Assembly: GCA_024364735.1 (NCBI GenBank) | Contig: JAGFNQ010002606.1 | Span: 198,584-262,583 of the forward strand | Reading direction: 5' to 3' | DNA length: 64,000 bases | DNA from: Boesenbergia rotunda | Lineage: Eukaryota; Streptophyta; Magnoliopsida; Zingiberales; Zingiberaceae | In this document: positions 1 through 10,883 of the stretch, one piece after another | Numbering within the stretch: position 1 is the first letter of the stretch | Layout: the number at the start of each line of letters is the position of its first letter | Notes under the pieces: model-generated | Seen by the model: only the letters and a program-made list of their open reading frames with translations | Told to the model about the DNA's origin: nothing | The model's database searches: none | Position numbers and translations under genes: made by a program

Positions 1-230
1 AATATATTCAATTTTGAGATAAATCTGGCATCTCCTCTAACTATATGATTAATCAAATCTCTAAAGTAATGATTATCAATATGACTAACTATATAACAAT
101 TTTGTTATTGTTCTAAACTTTGCTTTTGGCCTTTTGTCCATCTTGATGTTGTTGATGATCTGACATTAAAAATAAATAATTGCTTTCAAATTTAGAAGAC
201 AACCGTGGGTAGTTGTTGTTGGTTACTATT
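1..230. other. AT-rich stretch without recognised feature
   Basis: No gene, RNA or repeat is recognised here. The stretch may belong to the outer part of the decayed retrotransposon LTR that follows, whose distal end could not be placed. Confidence 0.4.
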
Positions 231-1564
231 ATTGGCTGGCAACTTGGAAAAAGAATTGAACAGCAAAGATGATGTTGTTGCTTACAGAAAAAATAAGGAG
301 GAGAGCTATTGTTGGCCAGAAGAGGAAGAAGAAGCTACTTCTGTGGTGGGAAGATATCAGTGAAAATAATAAAAATATAATCTTAAAATGATTCAAAGAG
401 AAGGAAAGAGACAAGACAAAGAAGAAAAAAAATGACAACTAGATAATTATATTCATAAACTTAAGATTTACATAGGAAAAGAAAATATAAATAGACAAGT
501 AATAACAAATTTAAAAGACTAATTCTACCATAGATAAATTCTACCCTTATATAAATAATTTTTTATTATATACTAACATCCCCTCTCAAACTCATGATGC
601 TTTAATAGAAAACATCAAGAGTTTGTTAACCAGAAACTGAAAATATGCAGTGGAATGCACTTTGGTGAGCATGTCTGCAATTTGCATGGAAGATGAGATA
701 AATGGTAAAGTGATGGTGTCATTCTGATAGTGATGTCGAGTGATATGACAATCAATCTCGATATGCTTGGTGTATTCATGAAAAATAGAATTGTGAGCAA
801 TTTGAATGACACTAGAGTTGTCACAATGCATAGGAGTAGGGTTCGAGAGAAAAACACTCATATCAGCAAGTAACCAACGTAACCAAACAATTTCAGTAGT
901 AGTAAAGGTCATAGCATGATATTCTACTTCGGTAGAAAAACGAGAGATAATATTTTATTTTTTACTCTTCTAAGATATAAGAGAATCTCCCAAGAAAATA
1001 CAAAATCCTGTGGTAGACTTACGATCTATAGAATCACCACTCCAATCTGCATCTAAATAGGCATGCAACTCTAATGTAGAAGTGGAAGCATAAAGAAGAC
1101 TATGAAACTGGGTACCTCGAAGGTATCGAAGGATGCGAAGCACACCTCCCCAATGTACTAAAGTGGGAGAAGCAACAAACTGGCTGACAATGTGTATAGC
1201 ATAAGCAATGTCAGGTCTAGTGATGGTTAGATACACTAGACTACCAACTAAAGTGTGATATAAAGAAGGATCTAGCAAGAGAACACCATCAATCGAAGAA
1301 TACCGAGTATTAATCTCAAGCGGAGTATCCACAATGTAAGTGTCAGATAAATAAACTTGCTCTAGAATGTCACTAATTAATATATTTGGATTGTGAGAGA
1401 AGATAACCACGAGGAGAATAAGCTATTTCAAGTCCCAAAAAATAATGCAAAAGATCCAAATCTTTCATTTCAAACTCACAAGCCAAATGCAATTTAAATT
1501 CTTCAATTCCACTTATATCATCTCTTGTAATAATCATGACATCAACATAAAGAGAGAGTAGCGT
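231..1564 (-). mobile_element. 3' part of a decayed Ty1-copia retrotransposon
   Basis: Read on the minus strand, reverse-transcriptase and RNase H coding sequence is followed by a purine-rich tract (complement of 579-594, ending GAGAGGGGA). Directly after it comes a TGTTAG start at 578, the expected layout of polypurine tract and 3' LTR. The LTR-like part runs from 578 down to about 231; its outer end is not defined and no CA terminus was fixed. The upstream half of the element (gag, protease, integrase, first half of RT) is missing. Coding sequence stops exactly where the CACTA terminus begins at 1565 and does not resume beyond the CACTA right end at 10372. The element is unrelated in LTR sequence to the young copia element at 54984. 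Confidence 0.75.
592..1564 (-). pseudogene. Ty1-copia reverse transcriptase / RNase H fragment
   Basis: Three overlapping minus-strand reading segments give the C-terminal half of a copia polyprotein. About 1564-1373 carries the RT active-site region, with LYVDV where functional elements have YVDD, followed by KDLDLLHYFLGLE. About 1410-970 continues with SLVYLTITRPDIAYA and the first RNase H aspartate block DADWSGDSIDRKSTTG. About 912-592 carries the RNase H end CDNSSVIQIAHN and HTKHIEID-like sequence. At least two frameshifts separate the segments and the second catalytic Asp of YVDD is replaced by Val, so it cannot be active. Gag, protease and integrase are absent. Confidence 0.85.
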
Positions 1565-1860
1565 CACTACAAGAAAAAAGTTAAACAACAACGCTTTTTC
1601 CGTGTTGTCGTTAATGCTTAAAAAGCGTTGTTGATGAAGCCATTGTAGAAAGTATATCTACGACAACGCTTTTTCCGCGTTGTGGTTTGGAGCAAAGACA
1701 ACGCTTTTTTCGCGTTGTCTATTGGGTTTTAAAAAGCGTTGTTATTGACGCTGTTGTTAAAAGTTGGGTATCAAAGACAACGCGGAAAAAGCGTTGTGGT
1801 TTGGCACAAAGACAACGCAAAAATCGTGTTGTGTATTGTTACTTAAAAAGCGTTGTCTTT
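1565..1860. repeat. Left CACTA terminus with subterminal repeat array
   Basis: About ten copies of a motif close to ACAACGCTTTTT or its complement AAAAAGCGTTGT occur in both orientations over about 300 bp, directly inside the CACTAC end. In this superfamily such arrays bind the element-encoded DNA-binding protein. The right end has the same motifs in diverged form. Confidence 0.85.
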
Positions 1861-1879
1861 TTAATAGGCAGTGTTTTTC

Positions 1880-2035
1880 ACAATTTATAATATTCACAAT
1901 TTATAAACATTTTTATTCACAATTGATAATATTCACAATTTACAATATTCACAATTTACAAGCATTTTTATTCACAATTGATAATATTTACAATTTTCAC
2001 TGATAATAGTTTACAAAATTCACTTATAATACAGT
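1880..2035. repeat. AT-rich tandem repeat inside CACTA element
   Basis: ATTCACAATT(T/G)ATAAT-like units of about 16 bp are repeated, with a longer unit containing ACATTTTTATTCACAATTG occurring twice. Nothing suggests coding function. Confidence 0.7.
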
Positions 2036-4239
2036 GCATTATTTACAAAAGTGTTTGTATTCCATATTAAATACAAAAAATATCTCAATTCACAAGTTCT
2101 ATAAAACTTCATCATTCACAAGTTGTTCTTTGGGGCTGCTTGTTAACTCGATCTGCTTTAACACTGCATAAAAAGAATTATCAACCATGAACCAGTTGCA
2201 AAGTTCAAAGAGTTAAAAAAAAATTAAAAAAAAAGGCCAAATCTTCAAGGACTTACTTTTCTTCTGTTTTGTTGTCTCCTTCAGCAACTGTACCACTTGC
2301 TGAACTGGAAAAGCAAAGCTTACTCTGGAAATTGACATGAAAAAAATTACTCTGAAGCTTTATTCAGAAAACTGTAAAGTACAATTTCATTCATTCAGTA
2401 CTGACCCAACAGCCTGGTCAACCTAAAATAACTATGAATTCTATACGTAGGCTTTCAAAGTAGCACACTAGTTTTTTGTGCTTACTTCAGGGTGGTATAT
2501 CGAATTTGTGGTCTTCCAGTAGAATAGGATCACAGAAGAGAGGCCTCACATCAGTAAAAATAAGTGAAGGATGAAAAAATTACAACAATTGAGGTATTTT
2601 GTAGAGGTTAAAGCGTTATGATTTGTAAAAAAGTTAGTCCTGTTAAGAATGACTGCCATGACAACTAATAGTTATCTTCACGCCATCTTCCAGAAGAGAA
2701 TAGAAGGTCTAAGTTTCTGGTCTCATGCTTTCACAACCCAACTATCAAAAGGACAGGTGAAAATATATAATGTATTGTTCTACATCTACTACCTACCAGG
2801 AAACAATAAGGGAGTTCGTGGAATCTAAACAATGTACAATGCCACATGACACTGAACTATTAAAGCAAAGAACTTGGCAAAATAACTATATGAACTCATG
2901 CAAAAAAACATTCAGTATAACAAGATTCTAGACGAATACACTTCTAATATTTATTGTACAAAATTTATGTACATCTCCCTAGAGCTGTAAAGGGACTTGA
3001 AAGTTTGTTTTTGCTGAATGCTTAATTTCTATTTTTTTAGGAAGGGGCAGTTAGAAAAGCATGTGAATACTATATGAGTGTACAACCAATATTCATCAAT
3101 TGGGTCTCCCAGTAAACATTTTATTCTGCCAAGTATATATCTAGGCTTTGTTCAAAAAGTACGCCTTGCAACGCTGGTTAATACAGAATTCTGCTATAGG
3201 TTTTGCCTACAACTAAAGGTGACTATGCATCATGCATCATAACAGAATTTAACCAAACAATGAAAAAAAGCTATATATACATATACCATTATTTCAAATC
3301 CATATATCTGTTTCTTCTGATATATATTGCGATTGTCATACTATTTCATATTTAAACAATTCCCAAACATCAAATGATCATGTTTTGAAAATCTAAAGTA
3401 CCATTAAAGCATGGTGAATAAGCTTGTAGCTGAGCTAAAGCTTGTTTATGAAGTAGCATCAAAACTTGTCAACATATTCAACTTAAGTTGGGCTTCCAAA
3501 CTGCTAGGGGACAATAACATTTCTGAAAATGAGCTAAAAAAGGAATTTGAATTCAATAACAATTTATACAGCATATTCATTTTAAGAAGCAAATATGAAA
3601 TATTTTGAACACCAGTCATCCACAACCCTCCCGTAACAGTAATATGTAGACAAAACAGAAGGTGCATTGCAGGTAACAAATATCTAATGGTATCAAATAA
3701 AGTTAGTGAAATATCTGCATTAACTCAAATAAGACTGCTTCACATACCTCCATATGTTACAACTACAAAAGAATATAAAGCATACCTAGATGGACTTGTG
3801 AGGTAGAGACATGCTCGTTTGCAGTTTGTAGCATCTACATGCTCAACTAACAGGTCAACATCTTCCTCCTATATATTACACTGACAGAAGATTACAAAAG
3901 CTAGAAAATTTACACTGATAACTATTATACAGATATCTTGTACTTGCATATTAATGCAAGCAAACATCCTTTCACTGTATGTGACAAGTTTTCCAAACTC
4001 ACAAGTTTTACAACACATCATCAATCACTTAAGAGTTTCACGAGTTTTTCAATTCACAAGTTTCATAATCAATCCGCGATTGGGGCCAACTTCTGAAGCT
4101 CGATCTCATAACTATCCTTTAACACTGCCTAAAAAAATGGAATTAGAAATTATAGAAAATACAATATAATGTAAGCTACTTTTAAAAAAAAACATCATTC
4201 CATGAACTTAAATCTAAATAGAATAATGATCTTGTATGA
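2036..4239 (-). other. CACTA interior with duplicated 3'-terminal exon remnants
   Basis: No intact gene. The sequence around 2100-2180 resembles that around 4000-4140 (both have CACAAGTT, TTGGGGC, CTCGATCT and TTTAACACTGC followed by A-rich sequence). On the minus strand this is an acceptor followed by a short coding tail beginning VLK. The C-terminal exon region of the transposon gene therefore appears to be duplicated within the element. The stretch between 2420 and 3950 holds only AT-rich sequence without recognisable domains. Confidence 0.45.
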
Positions 4240-5720
4240 TTCCAAACCTATTCAGAAATATGATCTTGAATGCACTCCGTCAACTCGGCCCGAACCTCAT
4301 CAATTTGATCAGTAACCTGTTTTTGTGAACTGTGAACACAGACAAATTAAATTGGCGAGTGGTTAATGGGAAAAACAATCAACACTGATCACTTTGCAAT
4401 TCTAAATAGTTAATGTCAAAGAATTTGAGATAAGCTTAATATAGTTACTATTGATCTCAGTGAATCTCTCTCAATAGTCTCAACTTCTTCAATAATTTGT
4501 TTCATGTATCTCATCACAAAAAAACCGCATTGTTTCGTATCCGGTTGTTGAGGAGCCTATATATGGTAATTATTGTCAAATAGTTAACGAAAATTATACA
4601 CATTCCAATATATGTTAAACAAAAGTATACATACCTTAACTACTTCCCACTTAGCATTTTTTCTCCCTTTCCTTCCCTTGGTAGAATTAAACAAGCGTAA
4701 TGCCCTTCATACGTTATGAATATTTGTTATATAAAATTTATATTAAAATATAAATTTACTGACAGAAATCTGAACTCACATTAAGATTGTACTGAGAATA
4801 ATTAAGATTGTACATCAGTGCCTCAATGCAAAATAAAACAAAAGTATACAAAAAATCTCATAAAGCATCTTAAAGAAACTAAAACGAAGCAGAAGCATTT
4901 GTAGCAAGTTGTTGTAAGTATTTCTCTAATAGTAGATTCATCTATCATTTCACAGCTAGACCAAATATGGTAATCAACTTCAGACCACTGTCTTGCAATA
5001 GACACAAATCCCAAAAATCAATCACATAAAAGATGTTGTACCTGAGACATGATTCCCATGACTTTTGTTGCAGAAACTCGCACCTCATCATCATCAAGTT
5101 GCAACATGGCTCTCAGTAAAGTAGCAAGTTACTTAAATAAGATTATAGATTATGTTATGTAAACATGGTACTGTTAGAATGTAGATAAACTAGGTTTCTT
5201 TTGTGGTTGTTCAAACTTCTTCCTTCCAGGCTTCTAATAATATCAAATGTAAACAAGTTAGATAGCTAGGTTGAATAATAATACAATCACAATTTAACTT
5301 AAACTATAATAACTCATATATCTTCTCTTGCTTCACAATCTGTTGTTCAGGCCAAGCCACAACAGATCCTATGGCATCACCAATGACTTCACATTCACTT
5401 GGAATTGGATATGGCAAACGAGCTGATTTGTCCACTGCTTGATCAATGGAGACTCGAATGCAATTAATGAGAAATGGAACACCATGAAGCATTTTATCCT
5501 GTCCATTGAAACCAACAATTGTACCATATGCAGCAATATTTGTGGCAGATTCCAATGTCAGCGCAACTGATTGACCCTAAAATATAAAAAGGCATTTCGA
5601 TTATTTTCAGTTTATAACGCTATACTAAAAATGAATATAACTATAACTTTGCTTTTATTATACCTGTAACACATCATCTTTACGGATAATCTGTACATCA
5701 TCCCCTCTCTTTCAATACCC
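4240..5720 (-). pseudogene. CACTA-encoded protein with Ulp1-like (C48) protease end, exon remnants
   Basis: Several minus-strand exons with matching splice signals can be followed. About 5715-5650 encodes ...IIRKDDVLQ before a GTATAA donor. About 5580-5304 encodes GQSVALTLES..., then LHGVPFLINCIRVS and IGDAIGSVVAWPE, a block I know from proteins of CACTA elements. About 4700-4635 encodes LFNSTKGRKGRKNAKWEVVK. The exon 4556-4449 encodes QQPDTKQCGFFVMRYMKQI, which matches the C-terminal catalytic cysteine region of Ulp1/C48 cysteine proteases (Q...CG.YVMRYM). About 4335-4249 gives a short tail ending at a stop. The catalytic His/Asp region was not located and the chain is incomplete, so I treat it as decayed. 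Such domains are frequent passengers or native ORFs in plant CACTA and MULE elements. Confidence 0.7.
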
Positions 5721-5734
5721 CGTCACAATCCTTC

Positions 5735-5960
5735 TGCTTTCATTGTGAGCTCCACCTGAACTTCCTCCTTTGTGAGCTCCTCACGAGCTTATTACTTTGT
5801 CTTGAGCCCCTTCAAGCTTTCTCCTTCTCACAAACTCCGTCTGAGCATTTTTCACCTTTGTAGTGAGACTAGGCAAGCTCCTCCTGAGGCCAAGTATCTT
5901 TGTAACTCGTTTTTGTGCCACAAGCTTATAACAAACTGCTTCCATGGCCTAAAAGGCTAA
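5735..5960 (-). pseudogene. Possible further CACTA ORF exon
   Basis: A minus-strand reading stretch encodes a basic, helical-looking peptide (…EAVCYKLVAQKRVTKILGL… then …TEFVRRRKLEGAQDKV) interrupted by a stop before the DDVLQ exon. It lies directly upstream of the C48-type exons in the same orientation and could be part of the same transposon gene. No family was recognised with confidence. Confidence 0.35.
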
Positions 5961-7810
5961 AACCTCAATCAAGTTTCCTACTCTTCTTCTTTCTTCAGCC
6001 TTTTCTTCTTCTTTTCCCTCCCGACACCCATACAAAACGGAACAGTATAGTATCAAAAGTACATCATTATGGTCAGTGACCGAAACTTCAAAACAAGGTC
6101 ACGACTTTAAGCCTTGCACACAAGTTCTTACAGTCCTAAACAAGGTTGAGACTTCAAATCCTATTGGCATCTTTTTGAGCAAGACTTCATTCAAAAATTT
6201 TGATGAGTTCTACACCTTCCAATGCAGACAAGAATGACTTGGCCATTCCTACATTTACCCAAGTATCTAAAAAGTTGAGGGGGTTTTTTTTCATTTAAGA
6301 TTTTACAGTGTATGCAACCAGTATGAAATTGACTCCACTACATGTGCAGATGCAGTGTATGAGCATATATATAGAGAGATATGAGGTTCATATAAAAAAA
6401 TATAAAAAATCGTAGTGATAAAAATGATTTACACATATAAAATATGCACATTCAATCAATAATTCTACACTAAAAAATATATTTAACCAAACAATGTAAA
6501 ACACAAAATATTTAAAAATCCATATTAGTCAATAACAATCATAAAAATAGCATACATACTAAGAAATACTTGCAAAATAAGTTTTTAAATTAACACTAAC
6601 AAGTTATCACAACAAAAAAAGATACTAGTTAAGTGCTTAATAATCACAAGATCTATACCTTCGAGGAGGAGAAAACATTATACAAGCTCTTATATTTGAC
6701 AGGACAAAGCAATAATAATGAGGGTCTTTATTTGATATAATTCAACTCAAACTAGTTCAAATGAAAAGAACACAATTTTCTGTGTTTCTGTATGTTGGTT
6801 GCGTAGACTACCTGATCCAGTCAATAAAGCAAATTGTACAAGAGATAGCATAGGCTATATGAGGTTCCCTGATGCATATGCCTAAGTGGATGCTTCTAAA
6901 ACATTGGTATCAATAACTTCAGACCAATATCAATTATTATATCTTAAGTTATTTGGCAAAGTGCTTTCCAACTGCCTAAGGTAAGTCATGGTCAAGCTAA
7001 TTGACCCCTTTCTAGTCTGATTTCAATAAAGGAAGGTTGATCGGTGATGACTTTCTCATTGCAAAATTTAGGCTACATTAATCCAAAATGGATTCAATTC
7101 TCTTCTTTGCACACAAAATAAACTTCCAGAAAGCATTCAAAAACATCACAATGCTGATAATGCTATTAATGGAGCTCCATCCGTAGAATTATTCCTTGGA
7201 TGTGGAGCTGAACAAAATGCCTTAATACAGTCTAAGTTTACACTGCTCTTCTCCCAAGTTGAAAAAAAAAAGAAAACAGAATGGCCCTACTCATCCAACC
7301 GTAAGAACGGGTTTGCACCATGGAAATGCATATTCCATTCAATTACCTAGCATTCCAATTTCTAAGCAGTCTAACCTCATCACTGCCACTGTATGTGTCT
7401 TGAGACTACCAATGTGGACTATCAAAAAAATGGCGAGACTAGCCTAGCCATTTTTTGGACTGGGAAAAAATTTCCTCAGAGCCTAAATACAGAGCAGTAT
7501 GATCATAGATCATCCTCCCCATGACAGCAGGAGTTGCATACATCAGCTTGAAAGCCACAACCAAACACTAGGAAATATATGGCAGAACATTGCATCATAT
7601 GTGTAAAAACTGTGGGTCAAACCTCCTTTGGGCAACATGTTGCTCAAACACTCACTGCACCTTACCAATCCAAGGCAGCCCTAGCTGTGAAATAAAAGAT
7701 TTTCTATAGCAGGCAAATTATCAAACCCTTCAACCATGGGAACATCGGCATTAACAAAAAAAGTATACAGATACTTTTAACATGATAATTCAACTAAACT
7801 GCAATCACGC
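5961..7810. other. CACTA interior, non-coding or unrecognised
   Basis: AT-rich sequence with no domain, RNA or terminal repeat that I can name. It separates the Yippee-like exon 2 (upstream on the minus strand) from the C48-type exons and may be intron-like filler. No Yippee exon 3 was found in it. Confidence 0.4.
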
Positions 7811-7817
7811 CACTTAC

Positions 7818-9578
7818 ACCTTGTCGAAGAGATATGCTTTACCATGTTTGCAATGGAATGCCTGTTGGAGAAGAGAGTGAAAGATGAGGAAATAGATATT
7901 ATAGCAAGCTAGTTACCTACATACTACAAATTAACTATTTAACTCAGCAATATGTTGAAAAGATCAAGCCAAAAATATGGATATATTCTGCATTGTTTCC
8001 ATCATTATTCAGCAGTCTTTAAGTTCAAAGACACAGAACATAATGCTGGAAGCAGATAAATTGAAGCTAAAGATGATGATACAAGAGATAACTTACATGA
8101 AGATCCTTAAATACACAGCGGCTATCCTTTAGGCAAAGGGTCAGAATCGAACATTACTTCAACGTACTATAATTTAATCAACTTTACATGAAATATCTTG
8201 ATTGTCATTAAAGATTATAAAAACGGCTTCTGTAATTATTGGACAAATAAATATACAGAAATCAGTTAGATGGATGTCAGACAATAGAAATACACAATTT
8301 GTGGTTCATGATGAATGAATATCACGTGGCCAATTCCAGGTAATTGCAGATGTAACTTCCATACATTATTAATTATTTTATTTTACAAAATAAAAGGGCT
8401 TAGACAACTTATATGAGTAACAGTTTAATACCTGTTCAATTTGGGCAGGTATCTCACTTTTGCAAGTACTACTTTTCAAATCCGGACTTTAAAAAATTGA
8501 AATTATTTTTTCTTTGTTCTAAGTTTTTAATAAATACAGTCTTAAAATTTAAGAAGGAAGATCTTGATACAATGGTAAAGTTGTTCCCGTGCGACCTTAA
8601 TGAAAGATAAGATTGCATACAATAGATCCAATGTGGTCCGACCCTTTAGCCGAGGGGCCGGCGATATTGGGCCGCCTGGGGTAAGCGCTATCATCTTTTG
8701 CTCCAATGTGGTCCTAGGTCCCGCATTGACTAGAGTGTCATGCACCAAGGTCTTCTTTTTTTAAGTTTTAAAAGTTAAGCTTTCCTTCTTCCAAGGAGGT
8801 AGATGGATGGAAAATATTTTGTCAATGCTTTGCCATGAGTTTTTTTTCCTTTATATTTTTCTTTTTCAACCATAAAAATCCCATCCAACTTATCACTTCT
8901 GTTCTTATTTTCATGGTTTAACAGAGTTCTGTGCCAGAATATCTAACAAAATCTTATTTATGATACATACAGTCAACTTATTAACAATTATGATCTTGTA
9001 GATAACAACAAAAATAAATAGTATGCTTTAGGGACGAATTAACACCCTTCCAATCTGATCAACACTCTCAATTAATCCATGCCACTTTCAAGGACAGATA
9101 TCAAAAGTCTTAACAATATTTCTACTAACATACATACACTTTAAGTTTCAGTAATTCTAGTTATAACCTATTTAAGCATCGTCTACTTATCTGTCAATTG
9201 GTGGCAGGGGAAGAGACTCAACACTGAAAAGGGTTGATGAATTCAATAATAATAAATTAAAAGAGAATCGCCAGCGCCATGCCAGTTATCTGGATAGGCA
9301 TAAAACGAAATAACCCTAGATACAATTTTTTTAGCAGCGCTGCAAGAATTAATGAAAAACAAATAGGGTAGGGAGAAATTCCTTTCTGAGATTAAAGGAG
9401 CGAAGAACATTTTCTATTCCTATCAATCGATCAGGCATATTCCCAATATTAGATGGGTTGTCAAACGAGGTCCAGAACGCACCTTGGAGAGTATGTCTTC
9501 GGCGAGGGCGAGATGAGTCTGACAGTGCTTGCAGCTGTAAATCTTGCCCTCCAGGCTTACCAGAAACAGCCGCCCCAT
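7818..9578 (-). pseudogene. Yippee-like protein, exons 1 and 2 only (captured gene fragment)
   Basis: Exon 1 is 9578-9483 and starts at ATG. It encodes 32 residues beginning MGRLFLVSLEGKIYSCKHC, with the first zinc-ligand pair C16-x2-C19, and ends ...EDILSK before a GTGCGT donor. Exon 2 is 7861-7818, after a CAACAG acceptor. It continues in phase as AFHCKHGKAYLFDKV and ends before GTAAGT. This matches the N-terminal half of plant Yippee-like proteins (small zinc-binding proteins of about 110-130 residues). Exons carrying the second CxxC pair (VGCG, GWKYE) were searched for by eye down to 4 kb and not seen. Both exons lie between the CACTA termini in the same orientation as the transposon ORF. 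An Au-like SINE sits in the intron. The fragment cannot make a full zinc-binding fold. Confidence 0.82.
8551..8762 (+). mobile_element. Au-like SINE, diverged
   Basis: The head AAGATCTTGATACAATGGTA followed by AAGTTGTTCCCGTGCGACCT resembles the tRNA-related head of plant Au SINEs. The middle ATTGCATACAATAGATCC then ATGTGGTCCGACCCT matches the Au body. The 3' part GTCATGCACCAAGGTCTTC ends in a T-run at 8756-8762, the Au-type terminus. The segment that normally carries box B between head and body is deleted, and a TCCAATGTGGTCC motif is present twice (about 8627 and 8702), showing an internal duplication. A TTTAAG hexamer flanks both ends and could be the target duplication. Confidence 0.75.
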
Positions 9579-10139
9579 CTTGACTTTCCCCCAATCGAAG
9601 GCAAAAAGCTTCTGCTAGATCTAGACAACGTCGATCAACTGGCTGTAGAAAAAACGAGGGATGAGAGAGAGGGGAGGAGAATGGTCATCGATGAGGAGTT
9701 TTAGAATCTATCGATCTTACTCCCAAAGCGGTAAGAGAGAAGTGTGATTCGAGGAGGATGTACCTTGGTATAGTAATTTGCAACCTCCTTCTCCCCGAGC
9801 ATCACCAGCAGAAGCTTGAAATCTGACCGCCACAGAGTCAGAACGTCGGCGACTGCGAGAGAGAGAGATGGAGAGGGTAGTGGCGAGCGTCGTGATGCTG
9901 CCGCTGGGGTTCAGTTTCCACTCGACGGACGAAGAGCTCGTGGAGGATACTTCTTGGTGGTGAGCTAGGAGAAGATGTATGTTCACCAGATCTTCGTGGA
10001 GTGGAGAGGAGAGGACGAGGGAGGTGGCAATGAGGGAGGTGGAGGGAGGTGGAGGGAGATATTTCACGGAGAAAAGAAGCGCGGAGAGATTTTTCGCGAG
10101 CCGCCGAGGTTTGGCAATGAGCGAGGGATGTGTTTTTTA
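9579..10139 (-). other. GC-richer leader/promoter-like segment upstream of Yippee-like exon 1
   Basis: This stretch is clearly more GC-rich than the rest of the element and has CT/GA runs (GAGAGAGAGATGGAGAG complement) as in plant 5' leaders. It lies just upstream of the Yippee-like ATG on the minus strand and reaches to the right subterminal repeats. It may be the captured promoter and 5' UTR of the host gene, or the element's own promoter. Open frames in it look incidental. Confidence 0.4.
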
Positions 10140-10372
10140 TTTTAGCGGGAAATACGACAACGCTTTTAAAAAACGTTTTTGTAACAACGTTGTCTTTCAT
10201 CCGAAACCACAACACTAAGCACATCGCATCATTATAAAACGTTGTCGTTATTAAAAAGTAAAACACATAGACAACGCTTTTCACTAAAAACGTTGTAAAA
10301 CAAAAAAAGACAACGTTTTTTTAAAAAAACGTTGTCGATTGGGCGTTGTTGATTGCAAAAATTCTTGTAGTG
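10140..10372. repeat. Right CACTA terminus with subterminal repeat array
   Basis: ACAACGCTTTT, AACGTTGT and AAAGACAACG motifs are repeated in both orientations and end in ATTCTTGTAGTG. They match the left-end array in motif and spacing style, supporting a single element from 1565 to 10372. Confidence 0.85.
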
Positions 10373-10639
10373 ACCACAAATACAATAAAATATAACAGAA
10401 ATTTACAAACAACAAAACTTACATTGCTAATTCATACATTCCAAACTATAAAATAAATGAAAAGAAAACTTGAACCAATCATTAACAACATACTTAAAAA
10501 GTTAACTACATTCTATATCATTGTTAATCTATATTTACAAAATCATAGAAGCATATGACATGAATTATTTATAACATTAAAGTTCAAATAGTAAATAATT
10601 AATATGGAACTTGTTGGCACAAAAAAATTATGATTTGAT

Positions 10640-10875
10640 GCTTACAAATTTGTCTTCCAGAGTAGGAATACTCATTCGTCCTTGTGCATGAGTTCCCTTT
10701 TTCTTTTTTGCATTTTCTCAATTAATTTTTGAACTTCTCTGCAAAATTTTTTTACATTTTACTTAGAATATTCATAATATATATGAAAAATATATAATCA
10801 AATACTCGTGATTACCTCATTAGCCTTCCAGTATTAGCATAATCTTTCCCAAACTTCTATAGCCAGCCCATGAGG
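10640..10875 (-). pseudogene. CACTA Transposase_24-type exon remnants
   Basis: On the minus strand, a segment ending near 10816 encodes AIEVWERLC-stop-YWKANE before a GTAATC donor. After an intron, a segment near 10740-10650 encodes RSSKIN-stop-ENAKKKKGTHAQ followed by GRMSIPTLEDKF. This follows the family pattern W..L..YW followed by (R)SxxNxxNRxKxxxxHxxG..S of plant CACTA Transposase_24 proteins. Two in-frame stops show decay. It lies outside the 1565-10372 element and must come from another copy. Confidence 0.6.
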
Positions 10876-10883
10876 AATAGTGG

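Larger units (their letters stand above)
1565..10372. mobile_element. CACTA (En/Spm) DNA transposon, 8.8 kb, non-autonomous, with captured host exons
   Basis: The left end starts CACTACAAGAA and the right end finishes TTCTTGTAGTG, an 11-bp terminal inverted repeat typical of CACTA elements. Both ends carry the same subterminal repeats (AAAGACAACGC and inverted AAAGCGTTGT units), which ties the termini together. Inside, on the minus strand, are Ulp1/C48-protease-type exons (about 4240-5720) and two exons of a Yippee-like gene (9578-7818). An Au-like SINE is inserted at 8551-8762. No TNP2/DDE transposase was found, so the element must rely on another copy for mobility. The expected 3-bp target duplication is not seen (CGT on the left, ACC on the right). 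Confidence 0.85.

Noticed and set aside
9717..10284. Open frames of 116-148 residues on the minus strand upstream of the Yippee-like ATG
   Set aside because: Low-complexity Ser/Arg/Pro peptides in a GC-rich leader region, in conflicting frames and running into the CACTA subterminal repeats; no family resemblance.
10372..10880. Continuation of the left copia element on the right side of the CACTA insertion
   Set aside because: The minus strand just beyond 10372 has no RT or integrase wording; it holds AT-rich sequence and a Transposase_24 remnant.
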